Assembly (NCBI GenBank): GCA_028455995.1 | Contig: JABELC010000008.1 | Location: 2,122,713-2,186,712, forward strand | DNA length: 64,000 bases | Direction of reading: 5' to 3' | From: Scleromitrula shiraiana | Lineage: Eukaryota; Ascomycota; Leotiomycetes; Helotiales; Sclerotiniaceae | Part shown: positions 38,113 to 49,649 of the stretch, one piece after another | How positions within the stretch are numbered: the first letter of the stretch is position 1 | Layout of the letters: the number at the start of each line of letters is the position of its first letter | Notes under the pieces: model-generated | The model's input: only the letters and a program-made list of their open reading frames with translations | Databases searched by the model: none | What the model was told of the DNA's origin: nothing | Translations under genes and position numbers: made by a program

Positions 38113-38522
38113 CACTGTACAGACAATATTTAACAATATTAAGATTCAAAAAAAAATAGAAATATAAAAAAAAATAATAAAAAAGAACATGATTAAAAAA
38201 ATAAAAAAAGATTAAAAAAAGAAATAAAAAAAAAGTTCGAATAATTATAATTTTAAAAAATATATTTATAATAAAAAAATAAATAAATAAAATAAAAAAT
38301 AAAATGAAATAATATCGAAAAAAAAATAAAGTTATTAATTTTATAAATATTAACTTAAAACATCAAAATAAAAAAATCATTATAAAAAGCAAAAAAAATA
38401 AGATATATTATAAATATAATAAATTTTTAAATATAAAATTTGGACTAAAAATAAAAAAATTGAGTAAAATGAAATTTCAAAAGCGTTTGTTGAAGTTATA
38501 TTGTAAAAGGGATAAATATATA

Positions 38523-39505
38523 CTGGGTTAAATTAAAATTGAAGCACGCGTTAATTGTCGAAAATCTTTAAAATCGACGATTTTATACAAAACATTTTTT
38601 GCGTCAATATAAATAAATCGATTATTTATTTATAGAATTATTTAAGATATTAAATATAAATCATTTTTATATTATGATATTTATTATTAAAATTTAAAGA
38701 TTAAATAATAATTTTAAAATTTATAATATTTAATTAAATATAAAATAAAAATTATATAAAAATACTATAATTTTAATTTAATTTAAATCAAACAAATTAC
38801 TATATTAAAAAAAAATAAAGATATTTATAAATATATAAAAAAAGGCTTTTATTTAATATAAATATTATATATATTAAAAATATATAAAAGATATAATACA
38901 ATAAAATTAAAAAAAATATATATAATACTTATAAACATTAAATATTAAGTAATATTATATTAATTTTGATTTTCAAAAATCATTAAAATTACTTCAAATT
39001 TATATATATGATAATTTTTATCTTTATAATTGCTATATTAAAATATTATTTAATATAACTTTGATTTAAATGAATTATGAAGATTTTCAAAAATTTTAAA
39101 AAATTAAAAAAATTTTATAATTTCGATTTTTAAAAAGTACTATATTAAACTTTAATATACAATATTTATATTAAATAAAAGTTTTTCTTTTATATATTTA
39201 TATATATCTTTATTATTTTTTAATATAGTAATTTGATTGATTTAAATTAAATTAAAATTATAATATTTTTATATAATTTTTACTTTATATTTAATTAAAT
39301 ATTATAAATTTGAAAATTATTATTGAATCTTTAAATTTTAATAGTAAATATTTTAATATAAAAATAATTTATATTTAATATTTTAAATGATTTTATAAAT
39401 AAATGATCGATTTATTTATATTGACGCAAGAGGTGATTTGTATAAGATCATCGATTTTGAGGGTTTTTAACAATTAGCGCGTGCTTCAATTTTAATTTAA
39501 TCGAG
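38523..39505. mobile_element. Palindromic TIR element, copy 2
   Basis: It begins CTGGGTTAAATTAAAATTG and ends CAATTTTAATTTAATCGAG, flanked by TA at 38521-38522 and 39506-39507. The length (983 bp) is close to that of the copy at 30997. Compared with that copy its arms show many C-to-T and G-to-A differences, such as GCGTTAATTGTCG for GCGCCAATTGCCG, as in RIP. No coding capacity. Confidence 0.8.
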
Positions 39506-40389
39506 TAGTATGATACAATTTCATCAGTAAAAAATTTTTCGGACTTTTAATAGACAAGGCTAGTTTTTGTAGTCAATAATAATTTATCAAAATAACAAAA
39601 GTAACCCTGGCGTATATCGAAGTTTTTTTTGCTAATGGATGGATCTTGTGGCCAATTGACTGCTGATTGACTGTCGATTGACTGCTAATTGATAAAGGCA
39701 TGCTGGTAATTTGCTGTTAATTAATAAGGGTATGCCGGCAATTTGCTGTTAATTAGCGAATAGAACTTATCCTATATAAGTTATATAAATATAAGATATA
39801 ATTTACATAAATAATATAACTCTAATTTATAGTCCTTTATAGAGTGTTTTCAAATTTATCCACTACTAGTAAGAGTCTGAATCAGTCTTCTGTAGTAACT
39901 CCGAGTCTGTAGTAAGGTTGAAGTTTCTTCCACCTTCTTTGGGGGATTAGTTCATGCTAGTATGGAGTTTAGTATGAACTGAAACCTTTTATATCCCATA
40001 AAGCCGAAAAGTCAGCTCGAGCTTTAAGACACACTAGGGCATCGAAGTCTCCCTGCAATGATAATTGAGCATCAGATTTCGGTTAGAATCCGTGTCAGCG
40101 TGACAATCCCTTTATGTGACTTCTAACCTACCAGTATTCCCTTATTTGCGTTCACAATATCAGGTTAGGAAGCAGATTTTGTCTTTGGTATCACGTTATT
40201 ATCTATTCTTCTTACATCTATGACGCTTCTTTTACATCACAACACCAAGCACAGCATTCTAATTGTTTCTTCCTCAACCCATTAGTCTTTATCATCCCTC
40301 GCCCCCAACTGAAACTTCCCTATCTATTTTGCTTGTGTTTCCTATCCGATGAAAATTCCAGGAATACGAAGAACAACGCGTAAACTCTC

Positions 40390-41473
40390 TCAAAATATAT
40401 CATTGACAATATCACCACCAACAGCAGCTTCTGCTTCAAAAGCGACAGCACGCCCGAAACTTGACATTATCTTGTGTGCCCATTCGTGATGATTTTACAA
40501 GACAAAAATTAGCTAATTTCTTTCATGATAACTTTCATACCATACGAACTTGTGGAGATACATGTAGATACTCCATGATAACACGCAGTGAGGAAAATAA
40601 ATAGAAAGAAAACAGGTAATTGGCATTACAAAAAACAGAGACTGGTGAGTGGTGTGAAGCATACCTTTGAATGTTCTGGATTAGCAGGATGGTCTGGATC
40701 TTGTGCTTGTTGAGCAATCTGTGAAGGGTTGAAACTCTCGTTTTGGCCCTGAGCGAATCGAGGATCAATGTAAGGAGATGGGGTGCCGTTATTTTGCTTT
40801 TTTGAAATTCGTTCGCTCTATATGATCGTTGGAATGGCCAGAATAGGGGTGATAAAATTCAACAGGGGTAGAAGAGCGGTGGAATGAGAGATAAATGGTG
40901 GGAAAATAGGGGAGGAGGGAAAGGGGAGGAGGGAAAGGGGAGGAGGGAAAGGGGAGGAGGGAAAGGGGAGGAGGGAATGGAGTAAAAAAGTAAAGCGGAT
41001 TTAAGCGGGCGATAAATAGACCAACACTATCAGGGCATCAAGAAGTAGAAGGGATGTATCTTACAGGTAATTGTGCCATAATTGATTCGTATCGAGGAGG
41101 AGATAAAACACCAGTTCCTCGAATATATTCTAACTCCGAGAGTACAGTATTTACAGATCGGTTAAGTGCGTTGTAGTCTGCCGTTTTGACTTAATGATAG
41201 TTATATAATAATTAGAAATGAATGATACAGATGAGATGATTTAGAAAAAAAGTCTACTTCGTCAAGCTCAATTTAAATATTTAATATCCATTTAATATCC
41301 ATGTTGATAGACAACAAGGTCGAGCTTTCCTTCATCAATAGCTTACCGTCCGTGCCGTCCTCAGTTGCCCCGCTGCCTCCTCGCACCGTCTTACTGTATC
41401 TTATAACCCCTTGAATTTCTATACCATCTTTCGGCCCCTCTACCAAGTATCCAATAACTTCATCAAACCTCAT
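40390..41473 (-). CDS. Pin3/Lsb-like protein without SH3 domain
   Basis: I infer minus-strand exons 41473-41347 (uncertain), 41177-41065, 40817-40665 and 40470-40390, giving about 157 residues with matching phases. Exon 2 reads YNALNRSVNTVLSELEYIRG ... YESIMAQLP, the helical N-terminal module of Pin3/Lsb1-type proteins. Exon 3 is Pro/Gln-rich (SPYIDPRFAQGQN). Exon 4 reads MSSFGRAVAFEAEAAVGGDI and VNDIF-stop, the Gly/Ala-rich C-terminus seen in such fungal proteins. The SH3 domain normally between the first and second modules is absent; its place is a 247-bp intron that contains a G-rich minisatellite. The first exon, starting only 20 bp from the divergent aldo-keto reductase ATG, is the weakest part. 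Related yeast proteins bind actin-patch components. Confidence 0.5.
40909..40977. repeat. G-rich minisatellite
   Basis: About five tandem copies of GGGGAGGAGGGAAA inside the presumed intron of the Pin3-like gene. G-runs in phase make a quadruplex-forming sequence plausible. Confidence 0.92.
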
Positions 41474-41493
41474 CAAAATAGAATAAAAGGATC

Positions 41494-42436
41494 ATGCCAA
41501 CAATTTCGCTAAAGAAAAAACTGACTCTAAACAATGGAATAAAAATCCCACTTATCCATCTGGGAGTGTACATGACATCTGGTCATGAAACCTCCCAGGC
41601 AGTTACGAATGCTCTCGAGTCCGGATACCTTGCAATTGATTCAGCAGAATGGTATGCAAATGAAAAAGAAGTTGGGGGAGCTATCAATTCCTTCATTAAG
41701 TCTAAAGGGATTAAGAGGGAGGATCTATGGTTCACAACGAAATTGAAATCGAATGTAGGTTATGATGCTACGAGAAAGGCAGTGAAGGATAGTCTGAGGA
41801 GAAGTGGTTTGGATTATATCGATTTGTATCTATTGCATAGTCCATATGGGGGTAAAGAGAAGAGAGCGGAGTGTTGGAGAGCAGTCGAAGATGCTATCAT
41901 GGATGGCGAAGTAAAGGCTGGTGGAGTCAGTAATTTTGGTGTTAGACATGTAAGTATTCCTTCCCCCCATCTTTTTCTCAGCTGCGATCTATTTGCTAGG
42001 TATCTTGCTGGGTATCTTGCTGATGTAGATCTTCACCGCTATGTAGTTACAAGAACTTCTTTTCTCGAAACCTCGAATCGTCCCATCCGTAAATCAAATC
42101 GAAGTTCATCCATTCAACACACGAACTTCAATAACAGACTTTTGTCAGAAGAATGGAATCACCGTCGAAGCATATGCACCATTAGCACGAGCTTTAAGAA
42201 TGAAACATCCTGTGATAGTCGAGCTATCGAAGAAATATTCTTGTACACCCGCACAATTGTTGGTTAAATGGTCTATACAACATGGATATGTTCCTCTACC
42301 GAAGAGTGTAAAGAAGGAAAGGATTATCGAGAATGCGAGTGTGGATGAATTGGAAATTGATGAGAAGGATATGACGAGGTTGGATGGGTTGGATGAATGT
42401 TTGGTAACGGATTGGGATCCTACTGATGCTGAATAG
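41494..42436 (+). CDS. Aldo-keto reductase
   Basis: Exons 41494-41949 and 42047-42436 (97-bp intron, GTAAGT ... TATGTAG, phase 0) give 281 residues. The AKR catalytic tetrad is present: Asp and Tyr in IDSAEWYANE (about residues 50-55), Lys in FTTKLKS (about 85) and His in LYLLHSPYGG (about 115). VNQIEVHPF, PLPKSV and the C-terminal WDP complete the TIM-barrel NADPH-binding signature. It should be a soluble NADPH-dependent carbonyl reductase of broad specificity; the substrate is unknown. It is slightly short for the family (about 280-320). It is transcribed away from the Pin3-like gene with an unusually small gap, so the two probably share promoter sequence. All key residues are intact, unlike many neighbours. 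Confidence 0.9.
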
Positions 42437-44531
42437 ATAGGATGAATGAATATACATTCATCCTTTTTTTTTCGAGTTGAAGCCTAAGTATGATTGTGAT
42501 TAGATATGACTCTTCGTAGGTCTTCTTAATCGATGAAATTGTTTTTTCTTTCTCTTCCTTTTGTTTCCTCTCCTTTCGCAATCAATTATTGATCAGATAT
42601 TGATGGACGGAAGAATTGTTGTCCATATTCCAGATCAACCTATGGGAGAAAATAACATATACCAAGCCATATACCAAGCCATATACCAAGCCATATCCAC
42701 AAAATCAAACTCCTCCGGGGTATCTCCACATTCCCCGATCTCGGAATATTAAAAGTTATTAAATCTAATGACAAACAAGAAGTTATTTTAAATCAATTAA
42801 ATCAAAGTTCCTAATCAAAGATTACAACCTTTACAACCTTTACAACCTTTGCAACCTCTAGGCAATTATGATATTTCTTTCCGTTTGAAATGCTTATGTT
42901 ATGGCACATATATCCCGTTAATGAATCCGAATCCATGGATGGTTCCGGCCGATTAACCCCCACCTCCATCAAATCTTATCGGATTGTGCGAGTGATAAAT
43001 AATATGGAAAAAACCCTACTAGTAACACTTTCTCCTATAATAAACATGCAAATGAGTTCTTTTTATCAAATAATTTCAAAGGTTCCGTATATATAGGAAT
43101 ATAGGAATATAGGAATATATAGGAATTTATAGGAATATGTAGGAATATTACAAACTATTCAATTTATTATTACCCTTTCGGTACTTTCTTCATATGTACA
43201 TGTTATGACTCGGATAAGGTACTAGTATATATTGCTTGACTATACTATTCACCTTACTAACATATATTTTTCCTACCCCAGCGCTACGCCATTCATGCAT
43301 CTACTAGATACTAGTAGTCACGTTATTACTTCCCGTAATGTATAATATGACTGTGGCACCCGGCCGCGATATGTGAACTTGAAGCTTGTCTAAGATATTT
43401 GAATTGACCAATTATATAACAACGATAAGGATTTCTATTTGAGAGATCGGTGACATCGTGTTTGCTATTTGCTATATCCGAGTTGGAATTTCTTTTCTCT
43501 CTAAATTTCTCTTCAAATTTCTCTTTTCCTTTGAAAGTTACGCAACAGTAATCGGAGCATGACTAATAAAATCAACTTGAGATCAGTTGATTTGAAAATA
43601 AAGAAATAATAATTGTCCATGTGTTCCTCCATGTGTTCTTTCATGTGTTCTTTCATGTGTTCTTCGGCCGGCCGAAAATTGAACTTGATCCCTTGATCAA
43701 TAAATACTGAGATGAATAGAGATTGAAGAAGCTATTCAAGGTTGATCATCAGTACCCACCTAACCAACATATGTCCGAGGAACAATACAGGAAAAACCCA
43801 AGTGGGATTTCTCCAATCTAACTATATCTGTTTTTCTAATATCTGTTTTTCTAACAGAATCCACCGATCGCGGACTTCAAGGATAACCTGGGAAACGTCA
43901 TCCATCTTCTATCACTTTTATAGGAAAAGAGGCTGAATATTGAATGATTTTTGGTGGGGATAAGTGAACTCAAATTGAGGGGTAAAAGGGAAAATTTTGA
44001 TATTGTACATGATATCGATGAAGATTTTCACGGATGAATACAATAATCAATGATAATGAGCTGAACAAGATTGCTTCAAAAGATTTGATTTGATAACACA
44101 ATAAATTAATTGCCCGAGTGAAAATCTTCATTTGGTAATGTTACCATCTTCATCTTCTTTCTTACTTCTTTGCTTGCTCCAGAAATCCAGAAATCGGACT
44201 AGATTTCTAGACTTCACCTAACAAACAATACTATAAAGTCAACAAGCTACTTCCCAGCTATAAAGTTCCCAAATTAAATACTAACAGCTTGGGACCCGAT
44301 ATATTGACTCGATCTTCTGTCTAGTTCTAAAATAAGTCTATCTCGAATTTAACCCCACTTGGATACAAATACCTGCTTCTTCCTATATCTTTCTACTCCT
44401 TCTTCCATCTACCCTATCTTCTTATCTAGACAACAATTGTTATTGAACTTATTTGATTCTTTCCTTACATTATATTTTAAAACCTTTTCTTTGCAACTTT
44501 TTGATACCCAAATATAAACCAATTTACAATC
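42437..44531. other. 2.1-kb spacer upstream of glutamate dehydrogenase
   Basis: No gene is seen. It contains three copies of a 12-mer ATACCAAGCCAT (about 42658-42695), repeats of TAGGAATA (43094-43150), four copies of a CATGTGTTC word (43617-43665) next to the palindrome TTCGGCCGGCCGAA, and scattered ACTAGT words near 43017, 43221 and 43312. The last 500 bp are probably the glutamate dehydrogenase promoter. Confidence 0.4.
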
Positions 44532-46124
44532 ATGTCTAACCTTCCATCTGAGCCAGAGTTCGAGCAAGCTTACAAAGGTGTGTTTACACTTCATCCCCCC
44601 CCCCTTTTTTTTGGCTTCCCATTGAGTCGTGAAATACGACACTAACATATTTTTTTCCCCATTGCAGAGCTCGCATCCACTCTCGAGAACTCAACTCTTT
44701 TCCAAAAGAACCCAGAATATAAGACCGCTCTTAAAATCGTTTCCATCCCTGAACGAGTCATTCAATTCCGTGTTGTTTGGGAAGACGACAACAACCAACC
44801 ACAAGTTAACCGTGGATACCGTGTTCAATTTAACTCAGCACTTGGTCCATACAAGGGAGGATTGAGATTCCACCCAACTGTTAACTTGAGTGTTTTGAAA
44901 TTCTTGGGTTTTGAGCAAATCTTCAAGAATGCTTTGACTGGCTGTATGTCATACTTTTTGTTTACCCAGCTTCAGTAAACGTGATAAACGAAAGAAATCA
45001 TGCTGATGATTTGAACTTTTACAGTGAACATTGGAGGAGGAAAAGGAGGAGCCGACTTCGACCCAAAAGGAAAATCCGACAACGAAATCAGAAAATTCTG
45101 CGTTGCTTTCATGCGCGAATTGAACAAACATATTGGTGCTGATACTGATGTCCCAGCTGGAGACATTGGTGTTTCCGGAAGAGAGATTGGTTACTTGTTC
45201 GGTGCTTACAGAGCTGAGAAGAACAAGTGGGAGGGCGTTCTTACCGGAAAGGGTGGAAGCTGGGGTGGTTCTCTCATCAGACCTGAGGCCACTGGATATG
45301 GTTTGGTTTACGTATGTTTTCCCTCATTTGTTATACTTTATGCTGCCACTTGAACGAATACTAATCATTACTCAATCTAGTATGTCGACCACATGATTAA
45401 CTACGCCGGTCAAGGATCATTCAAGGGCAAGCGCGTTGCTATCTCCGGTTCAGGAAATGTTGCCCAATACGCCGCCCTCAAGGCAATCGAATTAGGTGCC
45501 ACCGTTGTTTCCCTTTCCGATTCTCAAGGATCCCTCATCGCTGAGGGTGACGCATTTTTCTCACCAGAAGATATTCACAACATTGCAGCTCTCAAGGTCA
45601 AGAGACAAGCTATCTCTACTTTCGACCACGCCGGCAAGTTCAAGTACATCGAAGGAGCAAGACCATGGACCCACGTTAAGGTTGATGTTGCCCTTCCATC
45701 TGCAACCCAAAACGAAGTCAGCAAGGAAGAAGCCGAAGCTCTAATCGCAAGTGGTGCTCGTTTCATCGCTGAAGGTTCCAACATGGGATGCACTCAAGAA
45801 GCCATTGATGTATTTGAGGCTCATCGTCAAGCCAACAAATCCGAAGCCATCTGGTACGCACCAGGAAAGGCCGCCAACGCTGGAGGTGTCGCTGTTTCCG
45901 GATTGGAGATGGCTCAAAACTCCGCTAGAATTAGCTGGACTTCTGAGGAGGTTGATGAGAAGTTGAAGGATATCATGAAGAATGCTTTCGAGAATGGTCT
46001 CGAGACTGCTAAGAAGTATGTTGAGGCTAAGGAGGGTGAATTCCCAAGTTTGGTCGCTGGTAGCAACATTGCTGGTTTCGTCAAGGTTGCTGCTGCTATG
46101 CACGACCAAGGTGATTGGTGGTAA
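44532..46124 (+). CDS. gdhA: NADP-specific glutamate dehydrogenase
   Basis: Four exons, 44532-44577, 44668-44943, 45025-45311 and 45381-46124, make 450 residues, the standard length of fungal NADP-GDH. It catalyses 2-oxoglutarate plus ammonium plus NADPH to glutamate, the main ammonium assimilation step in the cytosol. The substrate site is plain: PYKGGLRFHP and the Lys-containing GGGKGGADFDPKGKS. The dinucleotide fold has AISGSGNVAQYAA, and the terminal helix ends AAAMHDQGDWW. Phases check at each of the three introns (90, 81 and 69 bp). The biased C-ending codons typical of highly expressed fungal genes contrast with its AT-rich neighbours. The long upstream spacer is AT-rich with GATA words, but I cannot assign specific nitrogen-regulator sites. 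It is intact and the most confidently identified gene in the window. Confidence 0.97.
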
Positions 46125-48032
46125 ATGTTTCCTCTTGGAGATAGGGGAGTTGTATAAATGAAATTATGATATGATTGATGGGTGGATGATGGGTAGGATA
46201 GAAATTTTTCGGTGCCAATGGGAAACTTATATGTATGATTGCGGGATTTGATTTGGGTGGTTGGTTTGCAAGATCAAAAGATTAAAACTTGGTACTATTC
46301 AATGGAAATAATTTTCTTCGAATTTGAATGTTGATGCCTTTGAATGTGTTACTGTGGTGAGGGTAAGGGGGCGGAATCGGGAGGGAATACGTCAAGTTAA
46401 GCATCAGTCATCCTCTGTGACATTCTCCCGATTGACCCGTAGAGATAACCGTAGATGTAAGAGATTAGGCCAAAACTCTTGGTACACTACATGTGATGAA
46501 TCAGAAAAGACAGAATCTAGTTGGGGTAATTGTTGTTGTATTGTTGAAGTTCTTGATCTAAAACTAGATGACGGAAAGGGCTATAAGAGCCTCCTTCTTG
46601 CCGACTAATCAGACCTGTAACATTAACCTCTTTTCTCCTGCCGAAACGGGTGCTTCAATCAAACTAACCCGGAAGTGACTGGGCGAGTGGAGTGAACCTT
46701 GGTTGAATTATTGAAGACTAAAAGACTGAACATCGAGTTGTGTTTTACCAGCTTGCAGAGTTCAAGAAGTAAAATATCCTGAGTTCAGACCGCATCTTTG
46801 GTGAGTTGCACGTTCGGTATCCCCTCTTCACCCTCGCATATTTTATGTTGGTTCTCATGTTCCTATATTTGGAATCAAGCAATCTTTCGAGCGCCGCGAT
46901 GTCGTGGAGAAAATAAAGATCGTTGAGGAAGGAGGACTTGTTCATGCATTCTTATTGCTTGAGCCTCGTTGTTGGAAGTACTTTTGATGATCAAGTGGTC
47001 AGTAACAGTTCCGAAGTGACAGTGGAGTATTAAAAAGGGAGGAATATCTATACTTCTCTGATTCCTCCAGGTTTTCCCGTATTTATGGTGTGTCTACATA
47101 AAGATGTCGCATCCAAGTGTTATTTAGACTATGGTGTGGTTCGCAAACGGTCCTACAAAGTTGCAGATGGGTATTTGTGCCCAGCACCATTCCTTTCCTG
47201 CTTGCTTGCGGATGTCAGCCTAGGGGAAAAAATCACCGCGGTTCTGGGAAATTGAATGACGAAGATCGCATATGGAATTCTCAGAATCTTCTTTGTGTTT
47301 TTTCTGTCTTGGAAGTGTTAATTTCCAAGTTGGACATTAGAGAAAATTAAATTAATCTACGAGGTAAAGAAGAAGATATTGAAATGTGTAACTCCAGACT
47401 GCACATTTGCTTCGGCCTATAGTGGCAGGCAAAGTTATCCGTGGGTGGATTTCAACACACGCAACCTGCATTCCCATTCACTGCTTGCAGCATGGTTTTT
47501 GAAGTCATGATATCGTCTCGCGCATTTTGAAGAATTGGTGGCAACGTAGAAATACACCCAACATATAGACCGTGGTACTAGGCATCAGGTGTTTTTATCA
47601 TCTGGATTAAACTTATGCGGGTTTGAAACAAGCAAGTGAAAGAGACGGCGTTCTCTTTTGATTCAGTGTAAAATGAACTGCTGATACAGTATGATGCAAA
47701 AAAGACTAGAAGCTTCGCATATTCTAACGTGAAGGTGAAGACTCAAATCTTACACTAGTCTTGTATTTTCCCTAAAATATTTTCCTTCCATCAACAAGGA
47801 CAACAATAATAAAATCAATGAACCACTATCAACTGAATCATCTAGATCAATTCAATCAATCAAATCGTTCAATCGTTCAATCATTCAATTAAATTCTCGT
47901 TATTTTTGTTACATACTGTAGCCTTTCAAGGCATAGTTAATATGTCTAGTACTCAACAAAATGTTAATGCTAATCGGTTCAATGAAGAGGATTGGCCTCC
48001 TCTTCCATCCGTTCGACCCATCGTTAATCTGG
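46125..48032. other. Spacer with one small candidate frame
   Basis: No conserved gene. A 56-codon frame at 47085-47255 (MVCLHKDVASKCYLDYGVV, several Cys) reads protein-like but has no signal peptide, homologue I recognise or splice context. Other frames are short. AT-rich repeats of CAATC/TTCAATCA occur at 47845-47890. Confidence 0.35.
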
Positions 48033-48103
48033 TTACCGATGCTGCACTGCGCACTCATGTTGGAGAGGAGAGAATACAACGTGGTCGCTACCAACAGCGG
48101 TAA
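47942..48103 (+). CDS. Small uncharacterised ORF, antisense to a pseudogene
   Basis: The frame starts MSSTQQNVNANRFNEEDW and runs through PPLPSVRPIVNLVTDAAL to a stop at 48103, 53 residues. It overlaps the 3' end of the Tyr/Asn/Gly-rich pseudogene on the opposite strand. The acidic-aromatic EEDWPPLP segment is protein-like, and a pyrimidine-rich leader precedes it. It may be the first exon of a lost gene. No function is suggested. Confidence 0.25.
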   Translation: MSSTQQNVNANRFNEEDWPPLPSVRPIVNLVTDAALRTHVGEERIQRGRYQQR

Positions 48104-48516
48104 TTCCAGCACCGGCATATCCAACAGGACCTTGTTGATATATGTTGAATCCAGCATCATAAGCTTGAGGGTTCGAACCGTGGTTATGCTGAGCATCATA
48201 ATCATCACGATCTAAGGACATTGTCAACGTTCAGCATCAAAAATGATGAGAAAAAATGTTAACAAAACTTTCTATACGTACAAACACTTCGATGATTCTC
48301 AGTGCAGCCATTATGATTAGCGTCATAATTACCATATCCAATATGAGGGCTTTCTGTTCAGTCACCAGAATTGCCATTCCAACTTGGACCAGCGTTTCCG
48401 AGCAAAGCACTGTCAGCATAAATCCAATAAGCAGTCGAACAATAGCTTGGATCATGATCAAGCTCGCGAGAGCTAGGGAAACCTCCATCGTCTTGATAGC
48501 TTTGATTGTAGATCAT
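48033..48516 (-). pseudogene. Tyr/Asn/Gly-rich low-complexity protein, one nonsense codon
   Basis: Exon 1 (48516-48282) begins MIYNQSYQDDGGFPSSRELD and reaches AGPSWNGNSGD, where a TGA (48358-48360) interrupts. The same frame continues TESPHIGYGNYDANHNGCTE to a GTACGT donor. After a 70-bp intron, exon 2 (48211-48033) joins in phase as RDDYDAQHNHGSNPQAYDAG and ends in a TAA. The composition (Tyr, Asn, Gln, Gly, Asp, few hydrophobics) is like that of prion-like or phase-separating segments. With the stop read as Arg or Trp, the protein would be about 137 residues. I do not recognise a family. Confidence 0.5.
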
Positions 48517-49649
48517 TTTGTGAAGGAACGATTGATGTGACGATTTTTCGGTCTGGTTGTGACAGTGTCTGAAACCTTTTGAAGAAGAAAGTTGAAGATT
48601 TACAAATAAAAACAACAACGCATCGGTAACGGTTAATCACGTATGGGTATGGATTCAAAGAACACATTGTTCTGGTTATAGTTCTCTAAAATATGTAAAT
48701 ATTAAGATTGAAATACGTCCTTCTATTTTTCCCTGTATCTTTTGCTAAGATAGAAGTCCAAAATCCTATGAATAATGACAAAATATTCACATATACTTTT
48801 CTCTTCACTCCTGGGTTACCCAAAAATGTTGTGATTTATTGTTTGTTGGGCAGTGAGATAGTTCGAGGGTTGATTAGAGACTCTGTGATGAAGTTGGAAA
48901 TTTCTGGTGGCTCCTCTTGGTCCGTTTAGCATGAGGGCAATCCACTGGTTTCTATTAGATTTATTTCCACCGCCTTTGGGCTGCTTTGTTGTTTTCTGAT
49001 TGCTATTGGAGTCATTGCAGGGCTTAACTTGGTCTCTTTATATTCTATTCAATGGCCGAGTAAGTTGATCGTGGATCGAGGATTAGTCAATGGAATGATA
49101 CTGCTGTTTCTTACACCGGCGTATAGTTTGTAGAGTATTCAATTTCTCGATGTCTGTTTAAGATACGCTGATCCAAACATATTTTCTTTAAATATCTATA
49201 TAAAACATAAACGTCCAAGAACATTATAGGCCAGTTTATCGTAATTGTTGATTCAAATTACGAACATTTGAATATTTTTTCTTTGAATGTTTATGTGGGA
49301 TATGAACATTCAAGTAAATTCCAAACTAGGTCATTTTTAATGTTTGTTTAAAATGTAGACATTGAGATGTCTTTTCTCTGAATGTTTGTCTAGATAATAG
49401 ACATTCAAGTATATTCCAAACTAGGTCATTTTTAATGTCTGTTTAAAATGTAGACATTGAGATGTCTTTTCTCTGAATGTTTGTCTAGATAATAGACATT
49501 CAGGTATATTCCAGACTCCTGTGTTTTGTATGTCCGATGATGGCAAATTCCCATAAGTAGTATAATCCAAGGCTCCAACAGTTGCTCGAAAGATTCTACT
49601 ACTGGGCAACATCTGGTAGATATCAGGGAAAGAACAAACAGGCAACTTC
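48517..49649. other. Spacer with tandem duplication
   Basis: No gene is seen. The left part is upstream of the pseudogene at 48033-48516 and the right part carries the 95-bp repeat array. Confidence 0.4.
49262..49515. repeat. 95-bp tandem repeat with diverged outer copy
   Basis: Two nearly identical units start at about 49319 and 49414, each with TTCCAAACTAGGTCATTTTT, GTAGACATTGAGATG and TGTCTAGATAATAGACATTC. A more diverged unit precedes them at about 49262. Each unit contains short inverted repeats of GACATTC/GAATGTT, so hairpins are possible. The array ends about 135 bp from the 3' end of the gene at 49650. Confidence 0.9.

Noticed and set aside
43617..43680. CATGTGTTC repeats and the GGCCGGCC palindrome as an operator
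   Set aside because: They lie about 850 bp from the nearest start codon (glutamate dehydrogenase) and nothing ties them to a known regulator.
45741..46109. Minus-strand frame opposite glutamate dehydrogenase
   Set aside because: Antisense shadow of a highly codon-biased exon.
48160..48185. T-loop-like GGGTTCGAACC suggesting a tRNA
   Set aside because: No acceptor stem or anticodon arm can be drawn around it; it lies in the second exon of the Tyr/Asn/Gly-rich pseudogene.
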